Assembly: GCA_023079485.1 (NCBI GenBank)
Contig: CM041092.1
Coordinates: forward strand, 13,963,127 to 14,027,126
Source: Archilochus colubris
Taxonomy: Eukaryota; Chordata; Aves; Apodiformes; Trochilidae
Direction: 5' to 3'
Length of the DNA stretch: 64,000 bases
Below are positions 49,036-62,115 of the stretch, one piece after another. The notes beneath the pieces were generated by a model. It was not told where the DNA came from, did not search any database, and saw only the letters and a program-made list of their open reading frames with translations. Each line of letters opens with the position of its first letter. The first letter of the stretch is position 1. Position numbers and translations under genes: made by a program.

Positions 49036-51010
49036 GATTTTTTCTCATTACAGATAAAGTAATGAAACTAAAACCATCAACCTTTCTCCATTTAGAGAGC
49101 AATTATTTTTGTCAATTTTGGAGGGTTCGAGAAATACTAAGAGAAGCTGAAATACTATTAGCAACCTTCTATTTGCCAAGCAGCTAGAGAAAGTTGGGAA
49201 GGAAAAGGTGGTGTTTTGGGTTTTTTCTTTAAAAAAGCTTAAGATTTTTTTCTTAGAATCCTTCCAATTTTAGTTTATTTTCATTGTAATGATACTCTTT
49301 CAGCTGTTACTATTCCATTAAGTATTTGCAGAAATATTTGAGGAGAAACTCATTTTGCTATTCTTACAAATATGCCCATCCCTAGAGCATACTCTTTCCT
49401 GCATCTAAAGTTTTCTTATCTTCCCTTCTCCATTTTCCTTTGTCCTCTCTCCAAATCAACCTTCTTTTTACATTTATGACTGCTGTATAATGAGGAAAGC
49501 AAGCACAAATTCACAACAGCAAATGATTCAAACTCCCATACATAAGAATCAAAACTGACTGCATAAGGCACAGAAATTTATATTTACAAAAATGTTTCAT
49601 ATAAACTATCTGTATATGGAGTCTGTGTGGTTTCCCCAGAGCCTTAAGGCAGCCTGGAAAGTGAAGACATAATGTAGATGACATTTGAGGGATTACTTTG
49701 CTTTTGTGCAGAGAACTAGAAAACAGTTTATACAAAATGAGCTAGTAAGCAGACCTAATAGAAAAATAAATAATAAAAAAATGTTATTTCTCTCTCCCTA
49801 GTGAAAATATATTATTACTTGAATACACATATGGATCTGCTCTATTAAGTAATAAATGCTTTTCTTCCCTTCAATAATTTTCAAGCTAATAACTTCCTTT
49901 TGAATATACCCAACTCATAAGCAAATGCGTTGATTATATTAACATTTGTGCTTATCCAACAAAAATAAATGTTTAGCTTTTGTCCTTGAAACATTTTTTC
50001 TCTGATGTTAAACTATGTTCAGCAACTAATATGCATCAAAATAAATAAACCTTGAATTTAATAAACCTTAATAAAGGAATAGAAATATTTTGATTGTCAC
50101 AAGTAAACTCAAAATTCCAGGTGTTTTCTGAGCAAACTCAAAGCAATCTTGAAATAATTTATTGAAAACAATTCCTCTGATTCTGCAAGTGTATTGACAA
50201 GGAATAGCAATAAAAACAACAACAATGCTGTCCTGTTAAGTACAGAACCCAAGTTGTTTTATATAATTTATATATCCAAATAATGAATAAAAAATAACTT
50301 TTCCCATTCTATTTAATGTACCACTTAGAATAAAAAAAGCTGCTAAGGTTACTAGCTGGGCTTCTGAATTAGTTTTGTAGTATTAGTGTCACTACTGACC
50401 AAAGCACATTGCTACACATAAAGATATAAAAATATCTCCCTCTTTTATAACAGAACTGGAGAAATAGCAAAATATTTTAAATTAGCCACATAATATCTGT
50501 TCAAAGGAGACTCCTGGAAATATTTGTCTCAAGTACTATGTTCTATATTTGCAGAGAATCAGAAATCAAATCCAAGGTGATTTACTGCAGTCTGATGAGT
50601 TCAGAAAAATATAACACATAAATAGATGCATCATATGAGATTTACATTTATTTTCAATACTAGTTTCATCTTCTATTTGAAGCAGGTTGACCTTGTAATG
50701 TCCATTTGGAATTAGGTGACTGAGAAGGCTTCTCAGCTATGGTAAAGGAATATTTCTCACATAGCTCTATCAAAAACCTTTGTTATAAAATGAAATTGAT
50801 ATTCAGACTAGACAATCCCTTCTGAGAGACAGCACAATGTCTCAGGGAAGGTACAAGGAAGAATTAGAGCTCATTTTTTTGCAAGGGGGTCTAAGAAGTG
50901 CTACAAAACCACTCCTCTCTTTTTCCTTAATTCCAATGCATGCCAAAATGTTGAGCGCTTCCACTGAATGTAAAGCCAGAGAGCCGGGTGTAGCCATATC
51001 TGGGTGTTGA
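49036..51010. other. Unique A+T-rich non-coding DNA
   Basis: About 2 kb, strongly A+T-rich from about 49740 to 50350, with no gene seen. A T/G tract (GTTTTGGGTTTTTTC) lies at about 49213-49227. The stretch before 51010 may hold more decayed CR1, but I cannot see the landmarks. Confidence 0.6.
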
Positions 51011-51056
51011 AGCAGATGCACTCCAGAGATCCCTTCCAATTTCATATATTCTGTGG
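51011..51056 (+). mobile_element. CR1 3' tail fragment
   Basis: The words 'agatgcactccagagatccc' and 'ttccaatttcatatattctg' match the last 45 bases of CR1 ('agatgacctccagaggtccc ttccaac...attctg'). The terminal octamer is reduced to one copy. Only the tail is recognisable; anything upstream is too decayed or was never inserted. Confidence 0.78.
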
Positions 51057-52734
51057 TACTTCAGACTTGTGCTAAACTCTGAAAATAAACCTCATGCAGC
51101 AGTGATCTAACAGAGGATGAAGAGGGATCATAGACATGCAAGTATCTTTTGTTGCATACTGCCTGGTTCACACTGTCACTTCTGGGCAGCCCTGTTCTCA
51201 GAAAGCCTTTTAGTCATGAAAAAATAAAATCATATTTACAAATGTAAGTACTTTTTCAGTGCTTCCTTGTAATTATATCTTGGGAAGACTGTGTCTGGAG
51301 TTTAGTTTTTTCTTACTGAAAAGCAAAGTGGAAAGATATATATTTGTGTGCTGGCTGAGAAGTTTTATGGACCATCTTTTATCTGCAAAAGTTACATAGA
51401 GAGAAATATATTGAAAGAGCACACAGCCTTCTGAGCTCTACATCTGGGATTCAAACTTAATAGTTATTTGCATTCCCATAGTGCCTAAGGATTCAGCTAG
51501 TTTTAGAGACATGATTAAATCCAGGCTTGCAATCCCTTCTGAGCCTGAGACATTAACTGCAACAAGCATGTGAGAGCATTCACTATGGCTAAAATCCCCT
51601 TGCATCTTATGCTTGCAGAAAATTATTGCTGGTTAGGGCAGGTCTGGGGTTTATTTGTTCCTTTGTTCAAACACATTGCTGTGAAAGTCCTCAGTGTGGC
51701 AAATATCCTGATAACTGGTACACACAGGTAGATGCCACTGTCTTGGAACAACCTGTCTCGTTCACTTTTACTATTTGGAGAGGAGGGGAAAACAGAAGAG
51801 TGAAAGAAAGAATTCTGCTTTATTTTTCATTGTCAATATTTTATTTAAAAAAAGGACCTATTCTCAGCTAGACAACACCACATATGTTATGCCTCCAAAC
51901 CTTCAGACTCCAGCTGGAGATCTGGGGGGAAAAAAGGAAGAGCTTTATTTCTTCTGCCTTTGAACACCAAGTTCCATGTCACTTAATCACCAATATAATT
52001 AAGACAATGCCCATGAGTGTACAATGATTTGACCATCCACACTGGTTCTCCCTGAATAGAAGGATTCATAATCCAAGAATCCTTTTTGCTGCATCCTTTT
52101 AATTTTGCTTTCCTACATTGAATGTGAATTTGTTCATGCTCAGTTTGTGCAGTGTGCTCAGATGCTTTAAGATAAATCTTCTAATTTAAATAAGTAGGAG
52201 CAGAGCACAAAAACATGTTACAGGACCTGCAGGAATTTGCTGCAAGAGGTCAGCATTTCCCCAGCTTAAGGCAGTGCATAATTGCCAACCAAAAGCATCA
52301 ACATAGCTGCTTAGACAGAGAGACAGAGGCTTAGAGCTTGTACACCTCTGAGATAATCAAGATGAAGAAAGTGTCTTCAGGTAGCCATTGTTTCCTTGAT
52401 TAGCCACTCCTCCCCATGCTGAGGACTACAATTAACATGACCACAGGACATTTTGCTGGTTCCACTGCTGCAGCATGAACTACATAGGGCAGCAGCTTTA
52501 GGAAGAAGGATATGTGGTTTTACCACCACTAAGGAACTGCAGAGCATCTTTCGATGTCAGCCTACTCCATATTTGTTTCAAAGGTTCAAGTACTACAGAG
52601 AAGATTGCATTTATTGGTGCAATAAGCATTGCAGAAAAGGCTGTAGGGAACCAAATCAAAGGTCTTCTATCTCAGAGCACTGTTTTTGCTTCCTGCCAGG
52701 CAAGAACCTTCTTGACTCCCAAACATTAACTTGA
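51057..52734. other. Unique non-coding DNA, no gene seen
   Basis: Frames of 62-93 codons occur at 51626-51963 and 52453-52734. They overlap one another in different frames and lack recognisable motifs. Confidence 0.6.
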
Positions 52735-52850
52735 GTGAATCCTGGCAACACTCCTATGCAATATGGCATTGTTATTCCTGTTTTATGAGTGCAGGCAAGC
52801 AAATCTCACAGAGCAACAAATCCAGAGCTACATTTGAAATTAGAAACTCT
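52735..52850 (-). mobile_element. Ancient L2/MIR tail
   Basis: The plus strand reads 'gaatcctggcaacactccta', then 'ggcattgttattcctgtttt' and 'atgagtgcaggcaagc'. This follows the antisense L2 order of 'aatcctcacaacaaccctat', 'tattattatccccatttt' and 'acagatgaggaaactg'. Later 'ctcacagagcaacaaatcc' may be the decayed 'gtcacacagctagtaagt' region. It is minus strand, old and non-functional. Confidence 0.52.
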
Positions 52851-55719
52851 ATTGTTGTTTATTTTAATTGAAATGAACATAAACTGGAATTTAATTCAAT
52901 TCTTCTGAGTCTCAATCCACTGCCTACCAGATCATCTTTTACAACATATCTATTATTTTAACTCAAAACCACACTCCTCATATCTATGGCTTTCTCCAGG
53001 ACTAAGTAACTGACATAAAAAGAGAAGGAACTTGTATATATTGTTGCAGACATGCCATTTCAGATTAAGTTTCTGATATCCCGAAAACAAATCACTATAT
53101 CATTGGGAACTTGTCCTCTCACAAGGAAATGCTTTCATCTTCTATTGTATATGAATCATGAAAGCAACATAAGTGATGCAGGCCATATTTGGAGACTTGG
53201 ATACCTTTATGTCACTTCTTTATCCTTGCTGTCTCTATGATGCAATTGCAAATATTTCTCTCCCCCCCTTTTTTCTCTTGTTTGTAATTAGGGGGAAGAC
53301 AAATGGTAACAGCTTACTTCAAAGTGATGTCTTTATTAAAAGACTTCTCTGAGTTCTGCCTAACAATTGTGCACAATGGTAAAAAAGAAAAATCACTTTT
53401 ACAGGGAACTCTCAGAAGCTTTTGAGGTACATACCAAAAAGACATCAACAACTCAGAAACTTTATGAGACCAGTACAAAATTTCAGAAGCCACTAACTTT
53501 GCCAGATAGTGTCAGAAATATCTCCTCCCCATGAGGTCATGGAAACACTGATGATCCACACACCATTTGCCTATAAAAATCAGGAGTTAGAATGTCTCCC
53601 TTCAAACTTACTGCTTCTAAATTCAGTAGTGGCTTAAATACTAGACCTATGAGCAGAGGCAAAAATAGAGGTATATATACTGTTTGGCATTTGACACTTT
53701 AGAGAGCAACTAACTAAAACTTGTCCCATCTCTTCCCACCCTTGTAAAGGAGCAAAATTCAACATACCTAGTGACGTGTGTTATTCACTGATTTCTGGGC
53801 TTTCTTTTCTTCTATTACAGTTCCTCATAACACATTACCTTCTTCTGATTCTTGACACTACTCTCTGTGGGCTGTTTTTGTCCCTCCTGCAGCTCTCTCT
53901 CCTGTTCCCCTCACTTCCTGACTACTCTGGGGCACCAACTTCAACTTCCAGTCCCTCTCTTTGGACTCCAGTCTCTCCAACCCTGAACCACAGAGTGACA
54001 GCTTGCACTAAAACCAGTTCTTTCCTGTAAGCCAGGGAAAAAAGATTTTTAGGGGTGGCCTCATTTCATTATGCAGAAAAAGAGCAGGGCAACACAAGTC
54101 ATCTTGATGTTCTTGGCTTTTGTTACACTTGTGATAGATGATGATGTTTTTATACAGGTCAGTGACAATCCCAAACTACCCAAAGAATTCCCCTTCCCAA
54201 TCAATAGACTTGTGATAACATTTCTAAAAAAAACACTTTGCACACCGTAAGAGCTCTAGAGTACTCTGAACATACCCTCAGGTACTCCTCATGCTGGGTG
54301 CATCCTCTTGCCCAGAGACAGGACAGAGAGATTAAGGAGAACAGGTACCTCTTGGATGACAATGGGCCAAAATGGTCATTCCCATGAAGAATAGAATCAC
54401 ACCAAATCAGGAATATAATCATGATGCATAGTGTGATAAGAAGAGAGTAAAAACTCCGAGTTGTTTTTTGCTTTGCCATATTGATGTTCAAGGAAAGAGA
54501 GGGGTGAAAAATATGTCAACTCAGAGAAGGTTCCCTCCTATCCCAGGTTACCCTGCTCAGTTGGTTTGGGTGGCACCTCCAAAACACTCCTGCAGCAGGC
54601 ACAGCAGAACCTTCACTTGGCTTTTCCCAGCACCTTCTCTTCAGTTTTATTCCACCTGAAAATTGCTGACTTTCTGATACTGTCCTTTAGGGAGCAGGAG
54701 CTAATTACTGGCATCCTTAGGTAAAAAGCCCCATGATTTACAAACACTAAGTACAGGCTCCAGCTGTTTAATGGTGCTGAAAACCACACCATAAGGATGT
54801 CTTGTGCTATGCAGCACACAGCATTCATTATGTTTATGAAACAGCAGGCAATACTGGAGACGTCAGAAAAGCACACAAGTACGAGGAATTTTTATGCAAA
54901 AGGAGAATGAATTCTCCAGAGGTTCTCATCTCTGAAACATGCTTTTCCTCATAAACCTACTTGTGAATTGGTTTTAGATTTCTGTACTTGCTACAATCTC
55001 TCCTCCTTAACTCAGACCTCTGAAGGAGACAAGTTTTAAAGGACTAATTCAGGAGTATCGTGAGATTACATTTTATGGCACATTTAGATACAAATTAGGT
55101 AATTGGTAGACACTAGTGTCTTAATTCCTGCCACTGACCACTAAGTATCTTTGGTTTCTCAACACACTTGAATGCTGCACTGTGAGAATTTTCTTCTAAA
55201 TTTTTTGAGTTCATATTAATCACCGAAATCAACTGATGACAGCGCTATGAACAGAAGATACATGTTCTCAGAACCGTTAAATGTTTTTAGTTAAAAAAAA
55301 AAAATGACAGAATTTACATATCAAGATTGATTGTAACTTTCTTCTATGCTTTCCACTGATTTTTTTAAGCTAGAAAATTATATTATGAGGTTATGATAAC
55401 AAGAGTTAAAATATCACCACCTTTTGCTCAGAATAAGAATGTAAGATTCAAGAATTCATTTTATTAAGACATATCCTAAGGGCATGCATAAACTTCAGTT
55501 TTTCATTCCAAAACCTTCAAGGTTATCTTTATCACCTCCAATGTAATAATTATTTTAGTACATGAAAAAAAAGGAATATTCATTTTCAAGACTAAAATAA
55601 AAACTTGCATTATTATTTCAATTTGCTACTTTTCCTCTATTTATGAGTCTTTTTTTTCCTTTTTTCTCTCATTATTTTTTTTTTTACTTTTTTAAAAATC
55701 ATTCTTCTTTTCTTTCTTG
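52851..55719. other. Unique non-coding DNA, no gene seen
   Basis: About 2.9 kb without supported genes. A C run followed by a T run lies at about 53263-53277. A T-rich tract with a few C and A lies at about 55650-55712. Frames of up to 96 codons near 53.8-54.9 kb occur on both strands. Confidence 0.6.
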
Positions 55720-55990
55720 CCCCATATTATTAGCTCATGAGTCAGGATTCATATTACTGACATGCAGCTTGCAAATAAATTAGATCAGCACAAGAGAAGA
55801 ATGTGAGCAGCTGTACTGCTTCCAGAACTTCAGTGTCAACATCTGTGCCAGTTTCTCAGTTCTCTGGGATGCTAGACCCCATGGCAATTGCTAAATTTTA
55901 CAGTGGAAATAGATAAATGTTTTTGTCCCAGCAAAGCAGAACATGCCAACAGATGCATTAGCACTGTGCTGTGATAAGGAGGTGGTCTGA
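55720..55990. promoter_or_regulatory. Candidate conserved non-coding block
   Basis: Repeat-free sequence beginning just after a T-rich tract. It contains a perfect AP-1 site TGAGTCA (55738-55744), a CAGCTG E-box and several AAATTA and AATAAATTAG words. By texture it resembles conserved non-coding sequence, but the motif density is modest, so this is a weak call. Confidence 0.18.
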
Positions 55991-56027
55991 ACTGAATGTG
56001 AGAACTGGGTGTCAAAAAAGCAACAAC

Positions 56028-56048
56028 CACAAACACTCAGTGTTTGTG
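56028..56048. repeat. 21-bp palindrome
   Basis: CACAAACACT (56028-56037) and its exact reverse complement AGTGTTTGTG (56039-56048) are separated by a single base. It lies in otherwise ordinary DNA. It could be a symmetric protein-binding site or a chance palindrome. Confidence 0.85.
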
Positions 56049-56182
56049 TCTAAGTGCTTTCTTGGATGAGGGTCAAAGAACTCTCTCCACATGAGGAATG
56101 AGGATGCACAATTGAAACCTGAATCAGTAACCACAGAGAAAGAGATAGTAAACATTTTTAAAGACTGTTATGTAGAAGTGTC

Positions 56183-56234
56183 TTTGGACTAGATGATCTC
56201 TAGAGGTCCCTTCCAACTCTGATAATTCTGTGAT
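56183..56234 (+). mobile_element. CR1 3' tail fragment, well preserved
   Basis: 'ttggactagatgatctctag' and 'aggtcccttccaactctga' are nearly identical to the CR1 3' UTR consensus and end in ATTCTGTGATT. Only about 52 bases are present, so this is an extremely 5'-truncated insertion. Its low divergence contrasts with its shortness and suggests a fairly late insertion. Confidence 0.9.
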
Positions 56235-58778
56235 TATCTCCTAATTTATTTTTTTTTCCTAAGTATTCTTCAGCAAGTAAGAAGGAAAATTTTATACTGC
56301 TTCTTTAATTTTTTAACTTCCTGTTTGAGACAATCTATAAATATACTAATTATCATTAGTAGGTGATTCCAGTAAATCAGTAAAAATGCCTCCATTTGTC
56401 ATTATGGATATAACCCATTTTGAGATTGTATATAGCTGGATTGAACTATAGAAAGAATGAGTTGGAACAGGCAAAAAATTGGCTCCCTGCTAATACAGCA
56501 CACATTAACTGAAGGGCAAGATTCTAACTATTCAATTTTATGAAAGGAGTGAAGTCTGTAGTCCCCACGATGGAATTATAAAAATTTCCTCTATCCAAAC
56601 ACTAACTGGCATTGCACTGTGATATTGAGAATGATTACTTTGGATTCTCAAACCATTCAGGATAAACGTGAGATTACAACTAATTAAAGAAAATTAGATT
56701 TTCAGTTTAGATTGGTCATGTTATTCAGGTAATGAAATTCAGTAAAACCACTTATTAGGGCAAGATTCTTTTACTCTGAGGCCTGGAAGATCAGTACTCC
56801 TTTATCTTGGAAACTAAAGTTTAATCAGCATGTGACAAGAATGCAGTCATCTCCTGAATTTAATTGGACAAGCTTCCAGTTAAGTGACAGAAGAGGGATG
56901 GAGAGGTTTGTAGGAGGCAGGTGCAGGAAGGACAGCTGGATAAATTGTTCTCTCCGCCTGGGGGGTTTCTGCATATATACTAGAAAAAGAAATCCCTCAT
57001 GAGGAACTGGCAAAATAAGACAGCATTATGTAAATATACCCAATCGAAACACTTCTCACTCCCCAGTTTACACCAACATAATTTCAAGCCACAAAATCTT
57101 GAGTGTGACCAAGGGGACAGCAGAAGAGGTACTTCTCATCATCCCAGGGCCTTGTTGGAGATCTTATTAACAAACAACATATCCTGAGCTGTTTTTCTCA
57201 GCTGTCCATAGTCCATCAGACACAGAACTTCACTGAGTATCTACATCTTCCCTTTTTTTGTTCATAATTAAGAAAAAATCTCTATGCCAAATAGCTTTTG
57301 GTCCAAATAAATAGGTTTAAAAAACAAAATAAAACAAACCAAACAAAACCTGGTAAATCTGGACAGTGAACATTGCTGTCCCAACTCTCAGTTCAGAAAT
57401 TTAACACAGAATAATTAATCTTCAACTAAATGGCTTCACAGTAACCTGCCAAGGTAAGTTGTTATAGAATCAGATCCTAGTGTTGCCCTATAGCTCCAAT
57501 CACTAGACAGCCAAGCATTTCTTTAAAATTTTATGATGTCTTTATTTCATTGTGCATGTTTATCTCTATCTAATTGCATTTGTAAATTGCTTTATGCATC
57601 CCTAAGCACTTAGAAGACTGGAGATACTAATAAAGTACAGGAGAATAAACCAGGAGAAATAATTACTGAAATATAGGATCCAATAACTTGGAAAATTGAT
57701 GCAAAGTAACTGCTGAAGTGGAAGTTGCATCCCTTGTACCTCTTTAGGAAGAGTCATCTAAGAAGGGGCAAATTGGAAGAGCTGAAAAGAAAGTTTGGGT
57801 TTGATTCATCTTACAAGCAATAATATCATAACAACTTCTAGAGTCTTTGTTCTAATACAGACACAGGTTTAGGCACAATAAATCTGGGAATTGTGGATCA
57901 TGTATTTGCCCTGCTAAACTACTGAAGATGGGGTATACCACTGCACTGAATAGGATGAAAGTTGCTGAGAACCATGAAATGAGGAAAGAGAAAGAAATAT
58001 AGAAATAATAGGAACTAGGAGAAATTGCCAGGAAGGGAGGGAAAAAAGGGTATGTTTGGTCTTATATCTAATGAAGACTGACCTGACATTTGAGATGATA
58101 AAAAATGACAGCATGAGGTACTGCCTATATTCATTTTTCAGCCTGCAACATTATCCTCATGACTTTTGCCATATTTTGTTAAGAAAGTAAGGTCGAGCAT
58201 GTCTGAATACATGGGACTGAAGGTTGTGCTGACAGTGGGGAATGTCTGCATTGCTCTCCCCTTCAGGGCTAAACTGAGCCAATGTCTTTCAGCAGTGAGG
58301 CTGTTGGAGGGGGGTGGACTTCCAGTTGCAGATAAAAGAGGAAACATGGGTCTTCAAACCTCCAGGGTTTTCTAACAGGACATATTTATCCTATGGTCAA
58401 CTTTCTCTCTTGCTTGGATGCATGTAGTCAACAGAAACAACCAAAGACTCTCAGATAAATGTCCTGCTCTTCCTCAGAAATCATAGGAGTCCTGCTCCAG
58501 CTCCAATTGCTCCAAAATGCTCATTCCACCTCCCAGGCATTCCTTTGAGAATAAGTTTTTTAGGTAAACCTGCGAGGTATTAATTTACAGCACAGCTACC
58601 AGAACCTATTCCATTCCTAAAGGTAAACAAGGCAGTTTTGGGAAGGGGCATGGAGGAGCAGACAGGAGTAGTAGGAGGGAAGGGGCTCTGCAGGGAGCAC
58701 ACTGTAGGATCCCCTGCCCCTCACAATCCACTGCTTGAGACCACACATTATATATGGACCAGCATCAACAGCCAAGCA
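56235..58778. other. Unique non-coding DNA
   Basis: No gene seen. An A/C-rich tract lies at about 57319-57350 and a purine-rich patch at about 57980-58050. An old LINE tail is possible at 57570-57640 (listed separately). Confidence 0.6.
57570..57640 (+). mobile_element. Possible ancient L3-type LINE tail
   Basis: 'taattgcatttgtaaattgc' followed by 'tttatgcatccctaagcact' and 'agatactaataaagtaca' resembles the sense end of old CR1-clade L3-like elements ('tgtaaagtgctttgggatcc...ggtgctatataagtgcaa'). Divergence is high and the match is short. Confidence 0.33.
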
Positions 58779-59111
58779 TACTCTCTGCAACTCCCTGAAA
58801 GGAGGTTGGAGCCAGGGAGGGTCGATCTCTTCTCCCAAGTAACTCCCAGTAAGACAAGAGGGCATGGACTTAAGCTCTGCCAGGGGAGGTTTAGGTTGGA
58901 TATTAGGAAGAAATTCTTTACAGAGAATGTAATCAGGCATTAGAATAGGCTGCCCAGGGAGGTGGTGGATTCTCCATCCCTGGAGGTTTTTAAGAAGAGA
59001 CTGATGTGGCACTCAGTGCCATGGTCTGGTAACTACAGGGGTAGTAGATTAAAGGTTGGACTTGATGATATCAGAAGTCCTTTCCAGCCTGGATAATTCT
59101 GTGATTCTGTG
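58779..59111 (+). mobile_element. CR1 LINE, 5'-truncated copy
   Basis: The 3' part of a CR1 element on the plus strand. Landmarks in order are 'ctctgcaactccctgaaagg', 'ggtcgatctcttctcccaag', 'aggggaggtttaggttggat', 'attaggaagaaattctttac', 'aggctgcccagggaggtggt' and 'ggttggacttgatgatatca'. It ends with two copies of ATTCTGTG (59096-59103 and 59104-59111), the diagnostic terminal repeat. It belongs to a different CR1 subfamily from the 39.6-kb copy, because the ORF2 tail and 3' UTR words differ. Frame disruptions show it is inactive. A plus-strand frame at 58638-58943 covers part of it but is not a host gene. Confidence 0.95.
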
Positions 59112-62100
59112 AAAATGCTAAGAAATATCTGACTGAGAAGAAATAGTGCTACTACCGAATCACATTTTCAGATATAACATGACATGTTAATTTTAGTTCA
59201 AAAAGGAACCATAAGCAAAGTATTTTTTATTCAGATGGTGACAGTAGTTTTTCTCAATGTGTTTTTTTAGATGGTGAATTTTATTCTTGTATATCTTAAT
59301 TTAAATCAAAGTGGAAATACTGATATATTTTACAGACATCCCTGACACCAACCATCATGACTCTTTATATTCATAAAATAAATTAAAAAAAGCAATAAAA
59401 CAAACCAAAAGCTTTCTTTTAAAGTTAATAAAGGTAATAAGAGGTAATTTTGCAAAGACTTCATCCCTCAAGGTGCTTAGCACCTTTAATTCTTACTAAT
59501 ATCAAAGAGAAAACTAACATCTTCCCAATGGATTAGCCATCTTACATTGTTGCTCTAAAAACTGCAAAAATGCTTTCTTAGAATCCTATGCCATGGCATA
59601 GATAGACTCTGTTTTAGTGTGCTCTCTTTTTCACCTTTTTCCTGCTTACCACAAATCTCTATGTTTGAGGCTTTCTGATGGAATTTGCATTGACATCACC
59701 AGGATGATTAGAAACCTTCAGGACAGAGAGGCAGTGTAATGTAATAAATGGCAGGTCCTTTATCAGAGAAAGCAGATGCCTTACAGCTGGGCTTCTTAGA
59801 AGAAAGATTATAGGTCTTGAAATGGAAGTGGAAGATATTTTCAGGTCAAGAGGCCACCACCAACTCCTCAGAGAAGAATTTTAGGAAAAAAGTATAGAAG
59901 AATTTTTCAAGATGAGTACAGGAACTTCTCAGTCCATGTTTCTCCTGAGGAGCTTACACTGGTCAAATGCTGTAGATGTGTCTAAAGTGTAAGGCTGAGG
60001 GAAGAGTTGAGGATTTGATTAAGTGCAGTTTTTTATGCCTCTGAAAAGCACATGTACAAAATGCCTTTCAGCCTTGAAGCATTTCACAGCCACTTTTGTA
60101 CAGGCAACAGGAATTACAGGAGATAAAAGGCCAGGGTGAATCAGAAGCCTTGTATGTCATTAAACAGAATTTGAAGACTCTGTTCTTTAGAATATCCAAA
60201 ATTCAAATGGACAAAGCCCTCAGCAACCTGACCTAGTTGTACCTCCTCTGAGCTGAAGTGAACACCACAGCATCCACAGGTACTCCTCTACCTAAATGAT
60301 TCCACAGAAATCAGTCCAGCATCTGCATTTTGTCCTGAATGTTATTAATGTACAGAAAAAAAATTTGAATTTGCATCAATTTGTTTTTAAGAAAAAATTT
60401 ACAGCACAAATATGATGGATAAATACCCTCAAACCCAGCCAGCTTGGGCGCAACTGTTACTGCAGGTAGCTCACAGGAATATTAACTAAAGCTCTGGCTG
60501 AGGAGCAGGGACAGCAGCTGCACAGAACCCAAAGGAAGGAAACCAAAGAGTGTCAGGGTGTCAGAGACACCCAGTTGGTTGATTATGACAATTTCTGTCT
60601 CTGGCTGCTGCAAAAAAGAAGTTCCTTCGATCAGAAAGGATGGCACTGATAGGAATGACGCAGCAGTTATGGCATATAGCAAAACCCCTTCTGAGACTGT
60701 ACTGAAGCATTTAGTTTATGAAGCAAACTCTGTAGAAACTCTATAATTTCTTCTGTTTTGTTCATGAAAAAACATAAAACAACCAACCAACCTAAAAATA
60801 AAACAAAACCTCAACTAAAACAAACCAAAAAGAGAAATTGTGAAGTTTATCAAGTCTGATTTAATCACCAGAAATTATTCTGATGCCAGGCTTTTCCATG
60901 ATAAGCTATCTTCAAATGGTTTGCACTGTCCTCATCTAGCATCTCAGCTACATGAGGCTGCCTGTATTGAACCAAAAAAGATTATTCAATTTCCACTCAT
61001 ATGTCAGAAATACTTCATAATAAAAGGTCAAATTAGCTCTAAATCCATGACAATATTGTTATTTTAAAACTGCTGAAGACATACCCTGATAGACTTACAG
61101 TCAGAAGAGAAAGAAGGTCTTGAGAGTATTGCTGTTCAATGACAATTTCATTAAGGTCTTTTAAAGTTCATTTTTGTCTAGAGTTTTCCAGAACTTGTTA
61201 TTTTATATAGCTCCAGAAGTCACAAGCTTAAGAGAGTAAATCTTTCTTTGGAGGAAATCTTGAAGCTTTGTCAGGCACTGAAAGTTATTTTGTGTCTGAT
61301 TTTGAAACAAGCACTTTTCAATTCCTTTAAATAATAGCTGATTGATTACAAGCCTAGAACTTTACCTCTGTTATTTATGGAGACTATGCTTTCTCAAACA
61401 ACAAAGCAAAATGGCAAAGGTTAGTTACATAAATAACAAGCTTCCTCTTGGAAGATCTATACATTTCAAGTTTGAATTGTTTTGCTACCAACTCCTAATG
61501 CATGAAGTTGTTGCTAATATATCCCCTGGCAAAGGACCAACAACCTTGAGTTTCTAACAGCTGAAACCATACTAAATATTGCAGTGATGCCTGGTCTTGC
61601 AGATTTATAGTCTGCATAACTGTAAATTCTATTAGTTGAAATTTTCAGAGGTAGGCACTACTACAAGTAAGTTCCATGATCTTACAGATGTCAACAGACA
61701 TCATTAGAAAAGAAAAAAAAAAAAGAGGTTAGACTGGCTACATGCTTTCAGTTTAGTAACTTGGTAGGACAGATAGTCCTTTTCAACCTCTGCCTCCTAT
61801 TCTAATTGGAATAAAACAATTTTAATTATACAGTATTCTCTTATAAATTGTTTAAATGCTAAACAACAAGTAAAAAGAGACAAATATGCAGACAGGTCTC
61901 AAAGGATATTTCAGTAAGTGTTCTGGACCTGTTTCTATCCACTAATGTTTTGGCATTATTCTCTTTAAGTAAAAAGTAACTGCTTTGTGTGTGACATGCC
62001 TGTTTGAAAAAAAAAAAAATCTGAGATACAAGAAAGAAAGAAGTCTGTACAAGTATAAAAGACTCACAAAAGCCTTCATATGAAATCTGCTGATTAAGTA

Positions 62101-62115
62101 CCTATCTACAGTAGC
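59112..62115. other. Unique non-coding DNA, no gene seen
   Basis: About 3 kb without genes. An A/C-rich tract lies at about 60766-60832 and an A run at about 61710-61723. A small hairpin AAGGTGC/GCACCTT with a three-base loop lies at 59470-59486. Confidence 0.6.
60766..60832 (+). repeat. A/C-rich low-complexity tract
   Basis: About 67 bases dominated by A with C, including three CCAA units at about 60780-60791 and AAACAAAACC words. Its composition and orientation match the other A/C tracts. Confidence 0.88.

Noticed and set aside
58617..59012. 131-codon minus-strand frame
   Set aside because: Most of it is antisense to the plus-strand CR1 copy at 58779-59111.
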